Numbered from the stretch's first letter, positions 53,530 to 63,468 are shown. The stretch: 64,000 nt of DNA from Bacteriovoracaceae bacterium (GCA_021737405.1 JAIPEG010000006.1:57233-121232), one strand, 5' to 3'. The notes: generated by a model not told the origin, from the letters alone. Made by a program: numbers and translations.

Positions 53530-54612
53530 ATGTTTAAAGAGTTAGAAACAACAAAAAATGGAGAGAAGAGATATTACTATCTTTTGGATATACTCAGGTT
53601 GTTGAGTATGGCCGCCATCATATCCTTTCACACAAATGAGTTTCTTTTTTATACAAAAACTTTTCCCTTAACTCAGAAAACTTATGTTTTTCCAATATTT
53701 GACATCTATTCACGATTGATTCCCTTTAGTGGCCAGACTATTGTGGCATTATCCTTTTTCTTATGGGGACTTCGTAAAAAGGCCTTTAATACAATACTTA
53801 AGTACTTACTATTATTCTTACTGGGACATTTTTTAGTAACTGCAAACTTTAACCGGCCAGGGATGCTACTTAAAAATTTAGAATGGGATATTTATCCCTT
53901 TTTGGCCTTTAGCTTTTTTGTTATTCATTTTACTCGTAAATTAAGTTCTTCCTTAAAGTACTTTTTAATTTTGATTTCAAGCGCCTTACTGTTTGTAAAA
54001 CCGGACATCATCGTTGGCCAATCTTCTTTTAACATCTTGAATGGGATGCTATGGTCAACGTGTCCAAGTGGAGGAAGTGGTGCTTGGCCTTTATTTCCGT
54101 GGCTCGCCCTACCAATATTTTTCTATCACGTTGGGGAGTTGATAGGCAAAAAAATAAAGTTTTTTGAAAAAATAGAGAAAAAAGAAATCATCATTTGGAC
54201 GATGTTTTTAATCATGGGCCTTTATGGACTCATTCTTGTTTATCCAGGTGGCCTTTACAACGTACACGTTGGAGCAAAGTTTTATTGTCAGATGTTAAAT
54301 TTAAGACCATTTGAGTTTTGGTCCTATTTTGTTTGGATCGTTTTCTTTATGAGGTTAAGTTTATTAAAGAGCATAAATGACTGGGGGGCTCAACATGAAA
54401 TTTTAAGGTATTTGAGAGGCCTTTATTGGAATTCTCATTTTGGGCTTACTTATTTATGTCATATCCTCTTACTTTATTTAGGAGCACAATTCGATTCATT
54501 TTTCGTGGATAATCCTGTGCTTTTTGATTGCTACTTCTTATCCCTATTTCCCATGCCTGAATTTATGGCAAGGTTCCTTATTAATATTCGTTTAAGATCC
54601 ATAAATAAGTGA
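53530..54612 (+). CDS. Acyltransferase-3-like membrane protein
   Basis: This 360-residue protein has about ten membrane helices. The N-terminal LDILRLLSMAAIISFHTNEF carries the RLL...H pattern of acyltransferase-3 and DUF1624 proteins, where the histidine is catalytic. A later loop PWLALPIFFYHVGELIGKK resembles the heparan acetyltransferase group. It may O-acylate surface sugars or lipids. It overlaps the convergent gene by 21 bases. Confidence 0.65.
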   Translation: MFKELETTKNGEKRYYYLLDILRLLSMAAIISFHTNEFLFYTKTFPLTQKTYVFPIFDIYSRLIPFSGQTIVALSFFLWGLRKKAFNTILKYLLLFLLGHFLVTANFNRPGMLLKNLEWDIYPFLAFSFFVIHFTRKLSSSLKYFLILISSALLFVKPDIIVGQSSFNILNGMLWSTCPSGGSGAWPLFPWLALPIFFYHVGELIGKKIKFFEKIEKKEIIIWTMFLIMGLYGLILVYPGGLYNVHVGAKFYCQMLNLRPFEFWSYFVWIVFFMRLSLLKSINDWGAQHEILRYLRGLYWNSHFGLTYLCHILLLYLGAQFDSFFVDNPVLFDCYFLSLFPMPEFMARFLINIRLRSINK

Positions 54613-55533
54613 AGCTTGTGGATGATCCTTTTTCCACAAAATACCATCTAAGTAATAGTGGGTGAAAAGAGCACCGAGAATAAGGGAGCGACCAACATGG
54701 TGAAGAAAAATATTAATTGAGTAAAATATGATCTTCTCCATTAAATAATAATCGGCAATTCCTCCAAGAATGAGAACAACTATTAAGACTATGATACCGT
54801 TTTTTTGATAAATGGCTTGTCTACTTTTCTTTATGAGCACGACGTAGGCCATACCATGGGAGAGTACTAAGGGTACAAATATTTCATTAATATTCATCGA
54901 GAGAAAGAAGCTGAAAAAGTACAGAGAACTCATGACTAAAGGAAAGGTAAATGAATAAAATGATTTTGCGTTGTTGATTCTTTCAAGAATTAAGGCCAAG
55001 AGAATAAGGACATAGGAAATCTCCAGTGCCCTTAATATCTCAGGCGAAGGATAAAGGAAGATATATTTTAAAGGGTAGATATCACTAATCGGGAAATCAC
55101 TTCTAAAGTGAAAAGAGAGCAAGGACACAATATTTAAACTATAAAATAATGGCTTAAAATAACGGCTTTTTAAATCATTTGAAATCTTTGCGTACCAGGC
55201 TGAAATACCATAAGACTGTTTTAAATTATGAATAAATGTTGCATAGATAACAAGCGTCCAGATGGAAGAGATGGAGTAGGTAAAGAGACCATAAAAAAGA
55301 GCGCTAAAAATAATGAAAGGATAAAGAACCTCCTTGAGTTCCTCTCTCTTTTGGAAACGATAACGAAACAAAGTTGTGTAAACGTGACCTGCATCGGATA
55401 AATAATAGGCGGCAATCAAAAGGGTTGTATAAGAAAAGCTATCTATCTTCAAGAGCTTCAAACCACCAATTGCTAGGACTCCTGGCAAAAAGAGAAAAAT
55501 AAGGTCCATCTTTTTGTTGGAGAGAAGGCTCAT
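54592..55533 (-). CDS. Multi-pass membrane protein with conserved-looking His residues
   Basis: The 313-residue protein has about eight to nine membrane helices. Polar membrane segments contain DAGHVYTTLFRYRF, HNLKQSYGISAWY, SHGMAYVV and THYYLDGILWKK, so several histidines and Asp lie near the membrane. This pattern suggests a metal- or lipid-active membrane enzyme such as a desaturase- or hydroxylase-like protein, but I cannot place it in a family. Confidence 0.55.
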   Translation of the reverse strand: MSLLSNKKMDLIFLFLPGVLAIGGLKLLKIDSFSYTTLLIAAYYLSDAGHVYTTLFRYRFQKREELKEVLYPFIIFSALFYGLFTYSISSIWTLVIYATFIHNLKQSYGISAWYAKISNDLKSRYFKPLFYSLNIVSLLSFHFRSDFPISDIYPLKYIFLYPSPEILRALEISYVLILLALILERINNAKSFYSFTFPLVMSSLYFFSFFLSMNINEIFVPLVLSHGMAYVVLIKKSRQAIYQKNGIIVLIVVLILGGIADYYLMEKIIFYSINIFLHHVGRSLILGALFTHYYLDGILWKKDHPQASLIYGS

Positions 55534-55722
55534 AAAGGATGACTTGAGGTTATCATTTTTTAGTTAATTTCTATGCCTTAAAATATATCTTTAATCGTTT
55601 GGAATTGAAAGATTGCCTTGTTGTGACTAGTTGCTGGGCATTGCGTCTCACGTTTGTTCAATCTACTAGCACAGGTGTTGGTGAAGAGTTTACAATAAGT
55701 TTGTTACAAAGCTAGGAGACTC

Positions 55723-56475
55723 GTGACAGAGAGAATAAAAGTATTTTTAAACGCGGATGATTATGGTCTCAATCCTTATGTGAATGAGGGAATATTAGAT
55801 TTATCATCTCTAGGACTCATCAGTGGTGTTTCCATTATGGCAAATTACTTAGATGATGAATCAGCTAAGGACCTATTGAAGATAGATTCTATCGATAAAG
55901 GTCTTCACTTTTCCCTCACAACTTCTCACGAAGACAGCTCTTATCCATCTTTACTCTTTAAGTATGGCCTTGGAATAATAGATGGTAATGATTTAAGGAC
56001 CAAATTGTATCATCAATTCCATCGATTGATTGAATTAGGGGTTGAGTTAAGTTTCTTGGACGCTCATCAGAATATTCAGCTCTTAAGAAAAATTTTTAAT
56101 CCCCTTGAAGACTTTGCAAAAAAGCATAATCTGTTTTTGAGAGTCCCTTATGAAATTAGTCCCTTTAAAAATACAAAGAAGCTAATTTATAACTCACTAG
56201 CGAAAAGACCAAATGAATTACCGCTCATTGGATTAAGTATGATGGGGGAGAGACTTAATCCTACTAATTTAAAGTTACAGATAAAGTATTTGAGAGAGAG
56301 GAAGATAAATAAAGTGCTATGGATGGTTCATCCCGCGAAAGGTGGCGTACAAAATGGAGATAGCATAGGCCGTGGGCGCTTAAAAGAATATAAGTTTATA
56401 GACAATGAAAGGAATTTTATTTCTGATCATTTTGAAATTTTAAGTTTAAAGGAGCTAGTAAATTTTAACTTATAA
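55723..56475 (+). CDS. YdjC/ChbG-type carbohydrate deacetylase
   Basis: The 250-residue protein starts at GTG 55723 behind CTAGGAG. NADDYGLNPYVNEGIL gives the Asp-Asp metal site, GLHFSLT the first His, and DAHQNIQLL the second site, as in ChbG/YdjC and the hopanoid deacetylase HpnK. These enzymes remove acetyl groups from sugars. In this neighbourhood the target is probably a surface glycolipid or glycan. Confidence 0.85.
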   Translation: MTERIKVFLNADDYGLNPYVNEGILDLSSLGLISGVSIMANYLDDESAKDLLKIDSIDKGLHFSLTTSHEDSSYPSLLFKYGLGIIDGNDLRTKLYHQFHRLIELGVELSFLDAHQNIQLLRKIFNPLEDFAKKHNLFLRVPYEISPFKNTKKLIYNSLAKRPNELPLIGLSMMGERLNPTNLKLQIKYLRERKINKVLWMVHPAKGGVQNGDSIGRGRLKEYKFIDNERNFISDHFEILSLKELVNFNL

Positions 56476-56477
56476 AC

Positions 56478-57470
56478 TTATACATCAAGTTTGTTTTTCT
56501 TAGAATCATAGAAATTTAAAAAGTTTTTTCCCTGTGTCATTTTAAATAAGCTCTCTAAAGCCGGTGGATTCGTTGCCGTTGCAGTCAAAAAAGAGAGCAT
56601 AGGTGAACTGCGAATGGCCGAGAGGATGCTCATAATTCTTAGACTTAAACTAATCGAAAATGTTTTATTTGTAACATAGTGCCAGTGAAAAGGGGGGTTG
56701 TAGAAAAGGTCCCCCTTGCGCACGGTGAATTTGTAAACATCGATATGGGAAAAGACATCTGTTTCTTTAAAGGATGGGTGTTCATAAATTTCATGACAAC
56801 GAAATGTCGGAGCATGATCTGTTGGAGGATGAAACAGTGCATTGTACTTTGGTGACATTAAGAGCCAATCTTTTTCGCCATAACATTGAACAAAGAAATT
56901 ATTTATAAAAGCACAATGAAGATAGGTTGAGGTCTTTGGGGGACCCATGAAAAATTGGGTGGCTACCCAGTAGTCTGACTTTCTTTTAAGACAATTAATC
57001 ATATCAAGATTTAGATCATTCTTAAGCTCAGGCTTATCATGAAGGAGTTTTACAAAACGAGCATAAATGGCTTCACCAGCATCAATTCGCTCTAAATAAT
57101 CTTTTAGAAGGACCTCTTCATTTTGTCCCCCTCTGTCCCTATGATAATCAGTAATTACCATTGGATAATCTGGATATTGAGATTTGAAAAATTCTGGGGA
57201 CCATTTTTGAACGCATGGCCAGTCTTTTGCAAAGTTTCTTAAAATGACGGGTTTATTTTTGTAATAATATTCTTTTTTAAAATCTTCGAGGCTAATTGAG
57301 TCAACCTCGTCGATTTGAACAAAATCTTTTTTAGGTTGATTTATATAATAATCGGACAATTGTTGATTTAACAGCCAACGTTTCTCTTGAATGTTTGAAG
57401 CTCCAAATGAGCCTAGAATATGTTCTAAAAACCAGTAAAAATAATATTTTCTATAAAGTTGATTTTTCAA
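56478..57470 (-). CDS. JmjC/cupin-8-type Fe(II) oxygenase-like protein
   Basis: The 330-residue protein has PVILRNFAKDWPCVQKW near residue 75, typical of the JmjC/cupin-8 group. The core TYLHCAFINNFFVQCYGEKDW and GDLFYNPPFHWHYV contain candidate metal histidines; the usual HxD site reads HCA here, so iron binding is doubtful. No signal peptide is seen. Lys or protein hydroxylation is the family role. Confidence 0.7.
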   Translation of the reverse strand: MKNQLYRKYYFYWFLEHILGSFGASNIQEKRWLLNQQLSDYYINQPKKDFVQIDEVDSISLEDFKKEYYYKNKPVILRNFAKDWPCVQKWSPEFFKSQYPDYPMVITDYHRDRGGQNEEVLLKDYLERIDAGEAIYARFVKLLHDKPELKNDLNLDMINCLKRKSDYWVATQFFMGPPKTSTYLHCAFINNFFVQCYGEKDWLLMSPKYNALFHPPTDHAPTFRCHEIYEHPSFKETDVFSHIDVYKFTVRKGDLFYNPPFHWHYVTNKTFSISLSLRIMSILSAIRSSPMLSFLTATATNPPALESLFKMTQGKNFLNFYDSKKNKLDV

Positions 57471-57506
57471 TTTGATCCAATATGCATAGTTTAATAGAGT
57501 TTATTA

Positions 57507-59363
57507 TTACTCTACTTCCAATTCTTTGCAATATTTTCTATTTCTGATATTTTTCTTGAATTCACGTTCTAGCTCCTGGATTCTTTTAGGAAGTAAATGA
57601 CTAATTAGCGTGTTCTTTTCAATGATATTTTTAAAGTTTTTAAAGTGATCTTTATACCTATCATTTGGTCCATACATATACTCCAATACAGTTAACGTTT
57701 CTAAAATATGGATAGTTTCAATGGTGACACCAAAAGTATCCAAGATATCGATAAAATATTTTTTGTATGTCTTATAGAAAGATCCTTCATTTTTCAGTTT
57801 GTAGAGATGCAAAGCCATATCTTGAAAAATAAGTTCATGTCCTCTCTCTACATTTAATTTTAAAAGAGTCGTATTTGGCCACCTATAATTGTCAAAATAT
57901 ATAGTATATAAAAATCCGTCAAAGGATTTACAATAATCTAATTTCTGGTTTAAAAAAATTGGCCACTCTGCGGTTTTAGGCCAATGCTGAAAAACGTTAG
58001 ATTTGTTTTTAACAATGTCATTTCCATATATTTTTGAGCTAACATAGTCGTTCGCATGGATTTGACTGTTATGGTCGTAATGAAGGAAAAGTAATTGGTC
58101 CCTATCTGTTATCTGAGAGTTTAATCTCTGATAGAGCTTTTTCCATGGATTGTGTCCAAAAATAGGACTCATCTCTCTAAGAGATAGAGGAAAGAAAACC
58201 AAGTTAAAGCAAATGTATAAGAATATAACTCCATGAGAATATTGAGAGTTTAACTTTAAATCTTTAACAGAATTGTAGAAGATGAATGGAATAAAGCAGG
58301 TTAGTAGAATTGAATAACGTGTATAAAATGGCCAATTAATTAATTTTGTAAAAGTTATAGTAAGAATTAATAGAAAAATAATTGGAATGAGAAATGGTTT
58401 ATAAAAACCTGTTTTAAGATTTTTACGTTTATATTTAACGTAAAGGCTAATTAAAACGATTACCAGAAACGTAATAGTCCAATAAATGTTAGATGTTATG
58501 TAGGTAATATGTTTTTCGAAGATCTCAGAAAAAAGACGACTTATCGGAAGGGACTTCTTCTTTATGAAAATATGCCTTTCTTTATCGCGGAAATAAAATA
58601 TTCCAAAAAAGGGGCTACAGATAATAAAGGCAAAAAAAACTGAAGAAAAATAGTGAATTTTGTTTCTCGCTCTACTCCCCATATATAACGCGATTGTTGC
58701 AACGAAAAACATGGGTTGAAATCCGATTGAGAATAGATGAAGTAAAGTGCTGGAAAAAACCCTTATCAAAGCGCTTTTTCCAGGTGACTGGATATATTCT
58801 TCATGACAAGAAATTAGCAGCATCCCTGTTAAAATAGCGAGGCTATATGGTCTTGCTTCAATTTGATAACCAAAGACTAGGGGATAGCTCATGAACATGA
58901 GACAGCCGATTAAACATACCTGATTTGATAATCTGTATTGTTGGCCAATCCGATAACAGAGGATGATGCTTAGATAACCCATTAGGAGGGCCGATAGTTT
59001 AAGGGAGAGCTGATTCGCCCCAAATAAGCTAACGCTAAGGTTAGATAGTAAATAATCTAATGGGGGCTGGGCATCTTTAATAACGCTTAGGAGAAAGTCT
59101 CCTTTTGGAATCCTTGAAAGTATTAAATATTGAATGTACTCGTCCACCCAAATGACTTGTTCACTTAACTTAATTATTCTAGGGATAAAGTAAAATAATG
59201 TTAACAATATTAGGTGTGATGATTTTATCTTTTTAAGGGGCAGGCTTGTATGAAAATTTTTTAATCCTACGGAAATAAAAAGGATAACTCCAAAAACGTA
59301 AATGTCTAGAATTTGGGTACCTGGACTTTGAACATAATAAAGTAGAAATCCAAAAAAGAGCAT
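57507..59363 (-). CDS. GT39/ArnT-like membrane glycosyltransferase
   Basis: The 618-residue protein has about ten membrane helices. The first extracytoplasmic loop contains VIWVDEYIQYLILSR and DAQPPLDYLLSN, matching the D-E catalytic loop and the QPPL motif of polyprenyl-phosphate-sugar transferases such as ArnT/PMT. It likely adds a sugar to a lipid or protein outside the inner membrane. The annotated ATG 59363 starts in the first hydrophobic stretch; the frame is open further upstream with a hydrophobic run but no standard start codon, so the true start is uncertain. Confidence 0.75.
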   Translation of the reverse strand: MLFFGFLLYYVQSPGTQILDIYVFGVILFISVGLKNFHTSLPLKKIKSSHLILLTLFYFIPRIIKLSEQVIWVDEYIQYLILSRIPKGDFLLSVIKDAQPPLDYLLSNLSVSLFGANQLSLKLSALLMGYLSIILCYRIGQQYRLSNQVCLIGCLMFMSYPLVFGYQIEARPYSLAILTGMLLISCHEEYIQSPGKSALIRVFSSTLLHLFSIGFQPMFFVATIALYMGSRARNKIHYFSSVFFAFIICSPFFGIFYFRDKERHIFIKKKSLPISRLFSEIFEKHITYITSNIYWTITFLVIVLISLYVKYKRKNLKTGFYKPFLIPIIFLLILTITFTKLINWPFYTRYSILLTCFIPFIFYNSVKDLKLNSQYSHGVIFLYICFNLVFFPLSLREMSPIFGHNPWKKLYQRLNSQITDRDQLLFLHYDHNSQIHANDYVSSKIYGNDIVKNKSNVFQHWPKTAEWPIFLNQKLDYCKSFDGFLYTIYFDNYRWPNTTLLKLNVERGHELIFQDMALHLYKLKNEGSFYKTYKKYFIDILDTFGVTIETIHILETLTVLEYMYGPNDRYKDHFKNFKNIIEKNTLISHLLPKRIQELEREFKKNIRNRKYCKELEVE

Positions 59364-59401
59364 AGAAACTATTACCGAGTATAGGTAAAAATCGACTCCC
59401 T

Positions 59402-60949
59402 TTAACCTTTTAATTTCTTCTTCCTTGTTCTCATGAAACCATAAAGAAAACTTGAAACGGCCAACTCAAAAGTGGTGAAGCTCTTCTTGGTCGAAATTCT
59501 ATAAAATACTGTGATGAGTCTGTGAGGGCGAAATAAGAATTGAAAAAAATAGAAAAAGCCACTTCCTCCAAGAGTTAAGAAAATCAGTAACTGCTTTGGT
59601 ATATCGTCAGACCATGACTTTATATTCTTATAGGAATTATAAACATTATTGGCTAAAATTTCATCAAAGTTACTATCGATAACAATTTTACCTTTCGCTT
59701 TGAGATATTCAAAATCCTCCGTGCCTGGATAGGGAGAGTAGGCAAAGCAACTTGCGTCGTGAACGCCGTAAATGGCGAGTTTAAAGAGAAAGATAAAACT
59801 CTCTAGCACTTCTCTCTTCTTTTGTTTAGGAGCCCCCATGATCATATGAACTTTTACATTAAAGCCCAATTTTAAAGCAGCTCTAATCGATATGATCATT
59901 TTTGTGAGGTCGACCTTTTTCTTCATTTTTCTAAGGGTCTCTTCTGAACCGCTCTCTGGCGCATAAGTCATTCTCTTGCAACCACTTCTAAAAATTAAAG
60001 AGAGAACATCTTCTGTCAGGGCCTCGGAACGAGTGCCTGCGGGCATTGACCATGTAAGAGGAAGATCTTCTTTTATGAGGCGGTTACAAAAATCAATTGT
60101 CCATTGCTTGTTAATGACTGCAGTTAAATCATGGAATTCAATATGTTCCATTTTGTAGTGTAAAAGATTGAATTTTATCTCTTCCATTAAGTCATCAATA
60201 TCTCTGGGAACCCATCTTGTTGTCCACATGGACTTATTACTGCAAAATGTACACTGATAAGGACACCCCCGAGAGGCCAACATCGGCACAGACCTCTTTC
60301 CTTGGGGAGAGTTATATCCAAGCTTTTTATCTAAATAACTCTCAAGTGGTATGCCTTCCCAAGAAGGCCATGGGATCTTGGCAATGCTTTTTAGGCGAGG
60401 TTTATTGTCGTTTATTACGATTTTTCCATCCTCAATGTATGCGATACCTGAGATTAACGACCTGTCATGACCTGCGCAAATTTCGGCAATTACTTGTTCA
60501 CCCTCTCCGCGGGCACATGCATAGATACCCGGACACTCCATAAGTATTCTCTCATACTCAGCCGTTGTATGTTCTCCGCCCAAAATTACTTTTGAATGAG
60601 GAAAACTTTTAACAATATCATTGACCAGATGTTTGTGGTGTATCCACTCATTTGAAAACATTAAGGAGATCCCAATATAGGCGCTATCTGGTGGGATTTT
60701 CTCGATGATTTCTATATTCGTTAACCCAATTACGGAGAGTATGGAAGTGGTTGTTGTAAATCGATTGTATTGGTCAAGGTTTTCGCCTATCGAGTCAATA
60801 GTTTTCACACTATGGCCCAGGCTTTTTAAAGTTCCACTTAAATAGGCAAGTCCTAGAGGAGGAGAGGAATAAGCTCCACTGAGATGTTCAAGGGGTAATA
60901 CATACTGAGGACGTATGAGACAAATGCCCTGTTGAGAGGTTGTGTACAT
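59402..60949 (-). CDS. B12-binding radical SAM protein
   Basis: The 515-residue protein begins with a cobalamin-binding-like domain (PPLGLAYLSGTLKSLGH, then VILGGEHTT). The radical SAM domain follows with ASRGCPYQCTFC (C229, C233, C236) ligating a 4Fe-4S cluster. The C-terminal part has a hydrophobic segment (LLIFLTLGGSGFFYFFQFLF). Relatives include HpnJ and HpnP in hopanoid tailoring and methyltransferases. It lies 38 bases upstream of the GT39-like gene on the same strand, so a shared pathway is likely. Confidence 0.85.
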   Translation of the reverse strand: MYTTSQQGICLIRPQYVLPLEHLSGAYSSPPLGLAYLSGTLKSLGHSVKTIDSIGENLDQYNRFTTTTSILSVIGLTNIEIIEKIPPDSAYIGISLMFSNEWIHHKHLVNDIVKSFPHSKVILGGEHTTAEYERILMECPGIYACARGEGEQVIAEICAGHDRSLISGIAYIEDGKIVINDNKPRLKSIAKIPWPSWEGIPLESYLDKKLGYNSPQGKRSVPMLASRGCPYQCTFCSNKSMWTTRWVPRDIDDLMEEIKFNLLHYKMEHIEFHDLTAVINKQWTIDFCNRLIKEDLPLTWSMPAGTRSEALTEDVLSLIFRSGCKRMTYAPESGSEETLRKMKKKVDLTKMIISIRAALKLGFNVKVHMIMGAPKQKKREVLESFIFLFKLAIYGVHDASCFAYSPYPGTEDFEYLKAKGKIVIDSNFDEILANNVYNSYKNIKSWSDDIPKQLLIFLTLGGSGFFYFFQFLFRPHRLITVFYRISTKKSFTTFELAVSSFLYGFMRTRKKKLKG

Positions 60950-61122
60950 AAAGGCAATTGTAATAATAGTTTTTTCGTTAGTATATTGAATTCTAAGATC
61001 TAGGATATCTGTCTTTTTTTAATTTACTTGAGCAATTTACTCGCGATCAGAAAGCTTTTCCACTGGCATTCTTAAAACAATTTTAAGAGGTAAAATGACC
61101 TTGTATTAACAGGAGGAGCCTC

Positions 61123-62520
61123 ATTAGAGCTATATCATTTTTAATCCTTTTAACATTCCTATTAACGGGCTGTACGAGTAATTCATTTGTTCAAAATAGA
61201 ACACCGGCCAATAATTATGAAAAGATCTCTGCGACAATGGAGCAGTTTCTTGATGTTGAGAGTCAGCATAATCCTGGTAAGAAGAAGTTTACTCAAAAGC
61301 CTCTTGATTTGAGTTATGTAGAGATAGAGATGGGGAAGATGTATCCTGTTGATAACCATGACCAATGGTTTCGCGGAAATCAAGGTACTCAAGGGCCAAA
61401 TGGGTTTATTTTCGATGAAGCGAATTACCTGCCTGAAGATATTAGATCGTATTTCTTTGAAGAGAGGTCAGGGAAGAAATATGTAAAATTTTATTTTCAT
61501 CCCTATGATCAGTCCCAATCAGTTGAGCTTTTAAATTATCTAAAAACAAATGAAATCCCTTTTACTTTTCATGAATCTGGGGAGCTAAAGGCATACAGTA
61601 CGGCCTCAAAAAGTCTTATCGCCTATGACCGAAATACAGGTAGGTCATTTTCTCTAAAAACAAGCACAGATGGAACGGTTCAAGGAGCGGGGTCTTTTGA
61701 AAAGAGACCCTATCCTACAAGATGGTCCTACATGGTGGGTCTCTTAAGTGATACGTTTCGAAAACAAAAAGGCAACTTAAAGTCTCTCGATGTCGGTTGG
61801 GAGCCCCTTGTCACTGGAATTCCCGCGGTTGATCAATCTAACTCGGTTCGTTTAATGGAGGGAGTGAGTGAGGGGAAGACCGCACAGATATCAGGCTTTG
61901 TTTTTAACGATCGGAGTGAAGCAGAGAAAATAGCGGCAAGGGCCGGTATGACTTATGACAAATTTTGGAAAGAGGCCTTTAAGATTAAAGGGCGAGCGAT
62001 GGCCGAGATGGGCCTGTACTTAGGATTTCTCGTTACTTCAAATCATGCCCAAAACTTTCGTTGGGAGCTTGATGGCGAGGGGAAACTTACAGGAAAAGTC
62101 ATCTTCATTGATCTGAGTGATGGGCGTCCTCTTAGGGCCATTCATGAGGCGGTACAAAATACTGATCTCATCGAAAATTGGGAGCGATATGTAAATACAG
62201 GATATAATAAAATTTCAGACGACAGATCCATTTATTTCTCAAACTTTTTTCGTGGAGACCATAACTCTAATATCCCTCAAAAGTGGCATGGTATTATGCG
62301 AGAAGGGGTTGTTGAGAGAACGGCTGAAATCTTAGATCTTGATATTGAAGATGTCGCAAATCACATAAAGAGTACTGAGCGGGCTGTGGGAGTGGTTTCC
62401 TGGGGAATTGATACAGGCGCTACATTAAAAATTAAAAGGGCTTTTGAAAAGCATCTTAAAAAGCTTCCTTATAAAGGTGAATGCTATCGAATGATTAGGG
62501 ATCTGATGAATTTAAATTAG
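61123..62520 (+). CDS. Lipoprotein with kinase-like motif, apparently ATT-started
   Basis: The frame contains no ATG, GTG or TTG between an in-frame stop at 61096 and ATG 61237. A perfect AGGAGG (61111-61116) lies six bases before ATT 61123. From ATT the product starts (M)RAISFLILLTFLLTGC, a lipoprotein signal with lipobox LTGC; from ATG 61237 this signal is lost. The 465-residue mature chain contains SNHAQNFRWEL and later VIFIDLSDG, resembling the catalytic and metal loops of kinase-like or IucA/IucC-type enzymes. Function is unassigned. Confidence 0.7.
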   Translation: MRAISFLILLTFLLTGCTSNSFVQNRTPANNYEKISATMEQFLDVESQHNPGKKKFTQKPLDLSYVEIEMGKMYPVDNHDQWFRGNQGTQGPNGFIFDEANYLPEDIRSYFFEERSGKKYVKFYFHPYDQSQSVELLNYLKTNEIPFTFHESGELKAYSTASKSLIAYDRNTGRSFSLKTSTDGTVQGAGSFEKRPYPTRWSYMVGLLSDTFRKQKGNLKSLDVGWEPLVTGIPAVDQSNSVRLMEGVSEGKTAQISGFVFNDRSEAEKIAARAGMTYDKFWKEAFKIKGRAMAEMGLYLGFLVTSNHAQNFRWELDGEGKLTGKVIFIDLSDGRPLRAIHEAVQNTDLIENWERYVNTGYNKISDDRSIYFSNFFRGDHNSNIPQKWHGIMREGVVERTAEILDLDIEDVANHIKSTERAVGVVSWGIDTGATLKIKRAFEKHLKKLPYKGECYRMIRDLMNLN

Positions 62521-62555
62521 TTGTCTTTACTAAGGCCTTTATTTAAACTTTATCC

Positions 62556-62945
62556 ATGAAAACAATATTCTTTTTAACTTTTATTCTTCTCTCTCTATCC
62601 TCAAACGCTGGGTTAAATCCTAAAAGAGAGCGGCTTTTTCATTGTATGAATTTTGGTCGCATCATTAATATCGAAGAGCTTTATATTGTTGAGTCTAAGC
62701 TTGGAAGGAATACCTTTTATGAGGTAGAGGTTCCTTACAGTGATATTCATCGCAATGAGCAAACCTTTTACCGAAAACTAAATCTTATTAGTAAGTATGA
62801 AGGACGGGTTCTGACTTTCACGACTGGTAACTATCGAGTCAAAATAGATCGCGCCGTTCCAATCGAAGACAAGTATAAGGCCTTTGTACGACTCCCCAAT
62901 TTTGATATCCATTCAACAGAGTGGATGTGCAAAGACTATTTGTAG
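62556..62945 (+). CDS. Small secreted protein of unknown function
   Basis: The 129-residue product has a signal peptide ending SNAG and a mature beta-rich domain with two cysteines, one at HCMNF and one close to the end (WMCKDYL), likely joined by a disulfide. No clear ribosome site is seen before the ATG. The family is not recognised. Confidence 0.6.
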   Translation: MKTIFFLTFILLSLSSNAGLNPKRERLFHCMNFGRIINIEELYIVESKLGRNTFYEVEVPYSDIHRNEQTFYRKLNLISKYEGRVLTFTTGNYRVKIDRAVPIEDKYKAFVRLPNFDIHSTEWMCKDYL

Positions 62946-63077
62946 GTCTCTCCTCGAAATAGTCTCAGCGTTAACTACAGGTTAACGCTTTCTGTGATTC
63001 CTGAGCATTCTCCTTTAAAAAGAAAAGGAAAGTTTGTATCCCTGTATTTCTTACAAACTTTTTATCTTGGAGTAAAA

Positions 63078-63413
63078 ATGAAAACAATTTTAATCATTAC
63101 ACTTGCAATCTTTTCTTTAGGTTCTTTTGCAAAAAGCGAAGATTTTAGAGACACTGCTAAGTTTCAAGCTTCTTCTGCAGCAGCTGCCTTTGAAATGGCA
63201 CAAGACGCAGTTGTTGAAATTAAAGCAGCTCGTTACAAGGAATCACTTTCTTACCTTTCAAAGTGTAATCTTCGTCGTAACCAGTGGGATGACAATTTCT
63301 TCTTTAAAAGAAACGCTTGGACAAACTCTTCTTGGGTTTCAGTTAATCATGTAACTGGTATGTACACAGCGATCGTTAAAGTAAGTTGCACAATTAGAAA
63401 GAAAAGAGATTAA
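63078..63413 (+). CDS. Small secreted protein with Ala-rich helix and two cysteines
   Basis: The start is ATG 63078 behind GGAGT, giving MKTILIITLAIFSLGSFAKS as signal peptide; the longer frame from 62994 lacks such support. The 111-residue product has an Ala-rich helix after the signal and two cysteines (KCNLRRNQW and SCTIRKK). It ends with a basic tail. The family is unknown. A hairpin terminator follows. Confidence 0.65.
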   Translation: MKTILIITLAIFSLGSFAKSEDFRDTAKFQASSAAAAFEMAQDAVVEIKAARYKESLSYLSKCNLRRNQWDDNFFFKRNAWTNSSWVSVNHVTGMYTAIVKVSCTIRKKRD

Positions 63414-63432
63414 TAGCCGCATTTTTTAAATG

Positions 63433-63468
63433 CTCCCGAGAGGCTCTAGAAGCCTCTTAGGAGTGTTT
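63433..63468 (+). terminator. Rho-independent terminator-like hairpin
   Basis: CTCCCGAGAGGCT pairs with AGCCTCTTAGGAG over 11 of 13 positions and is followed by TGTTT, 19 bases after the preceding stop. Confidence 0.6.
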
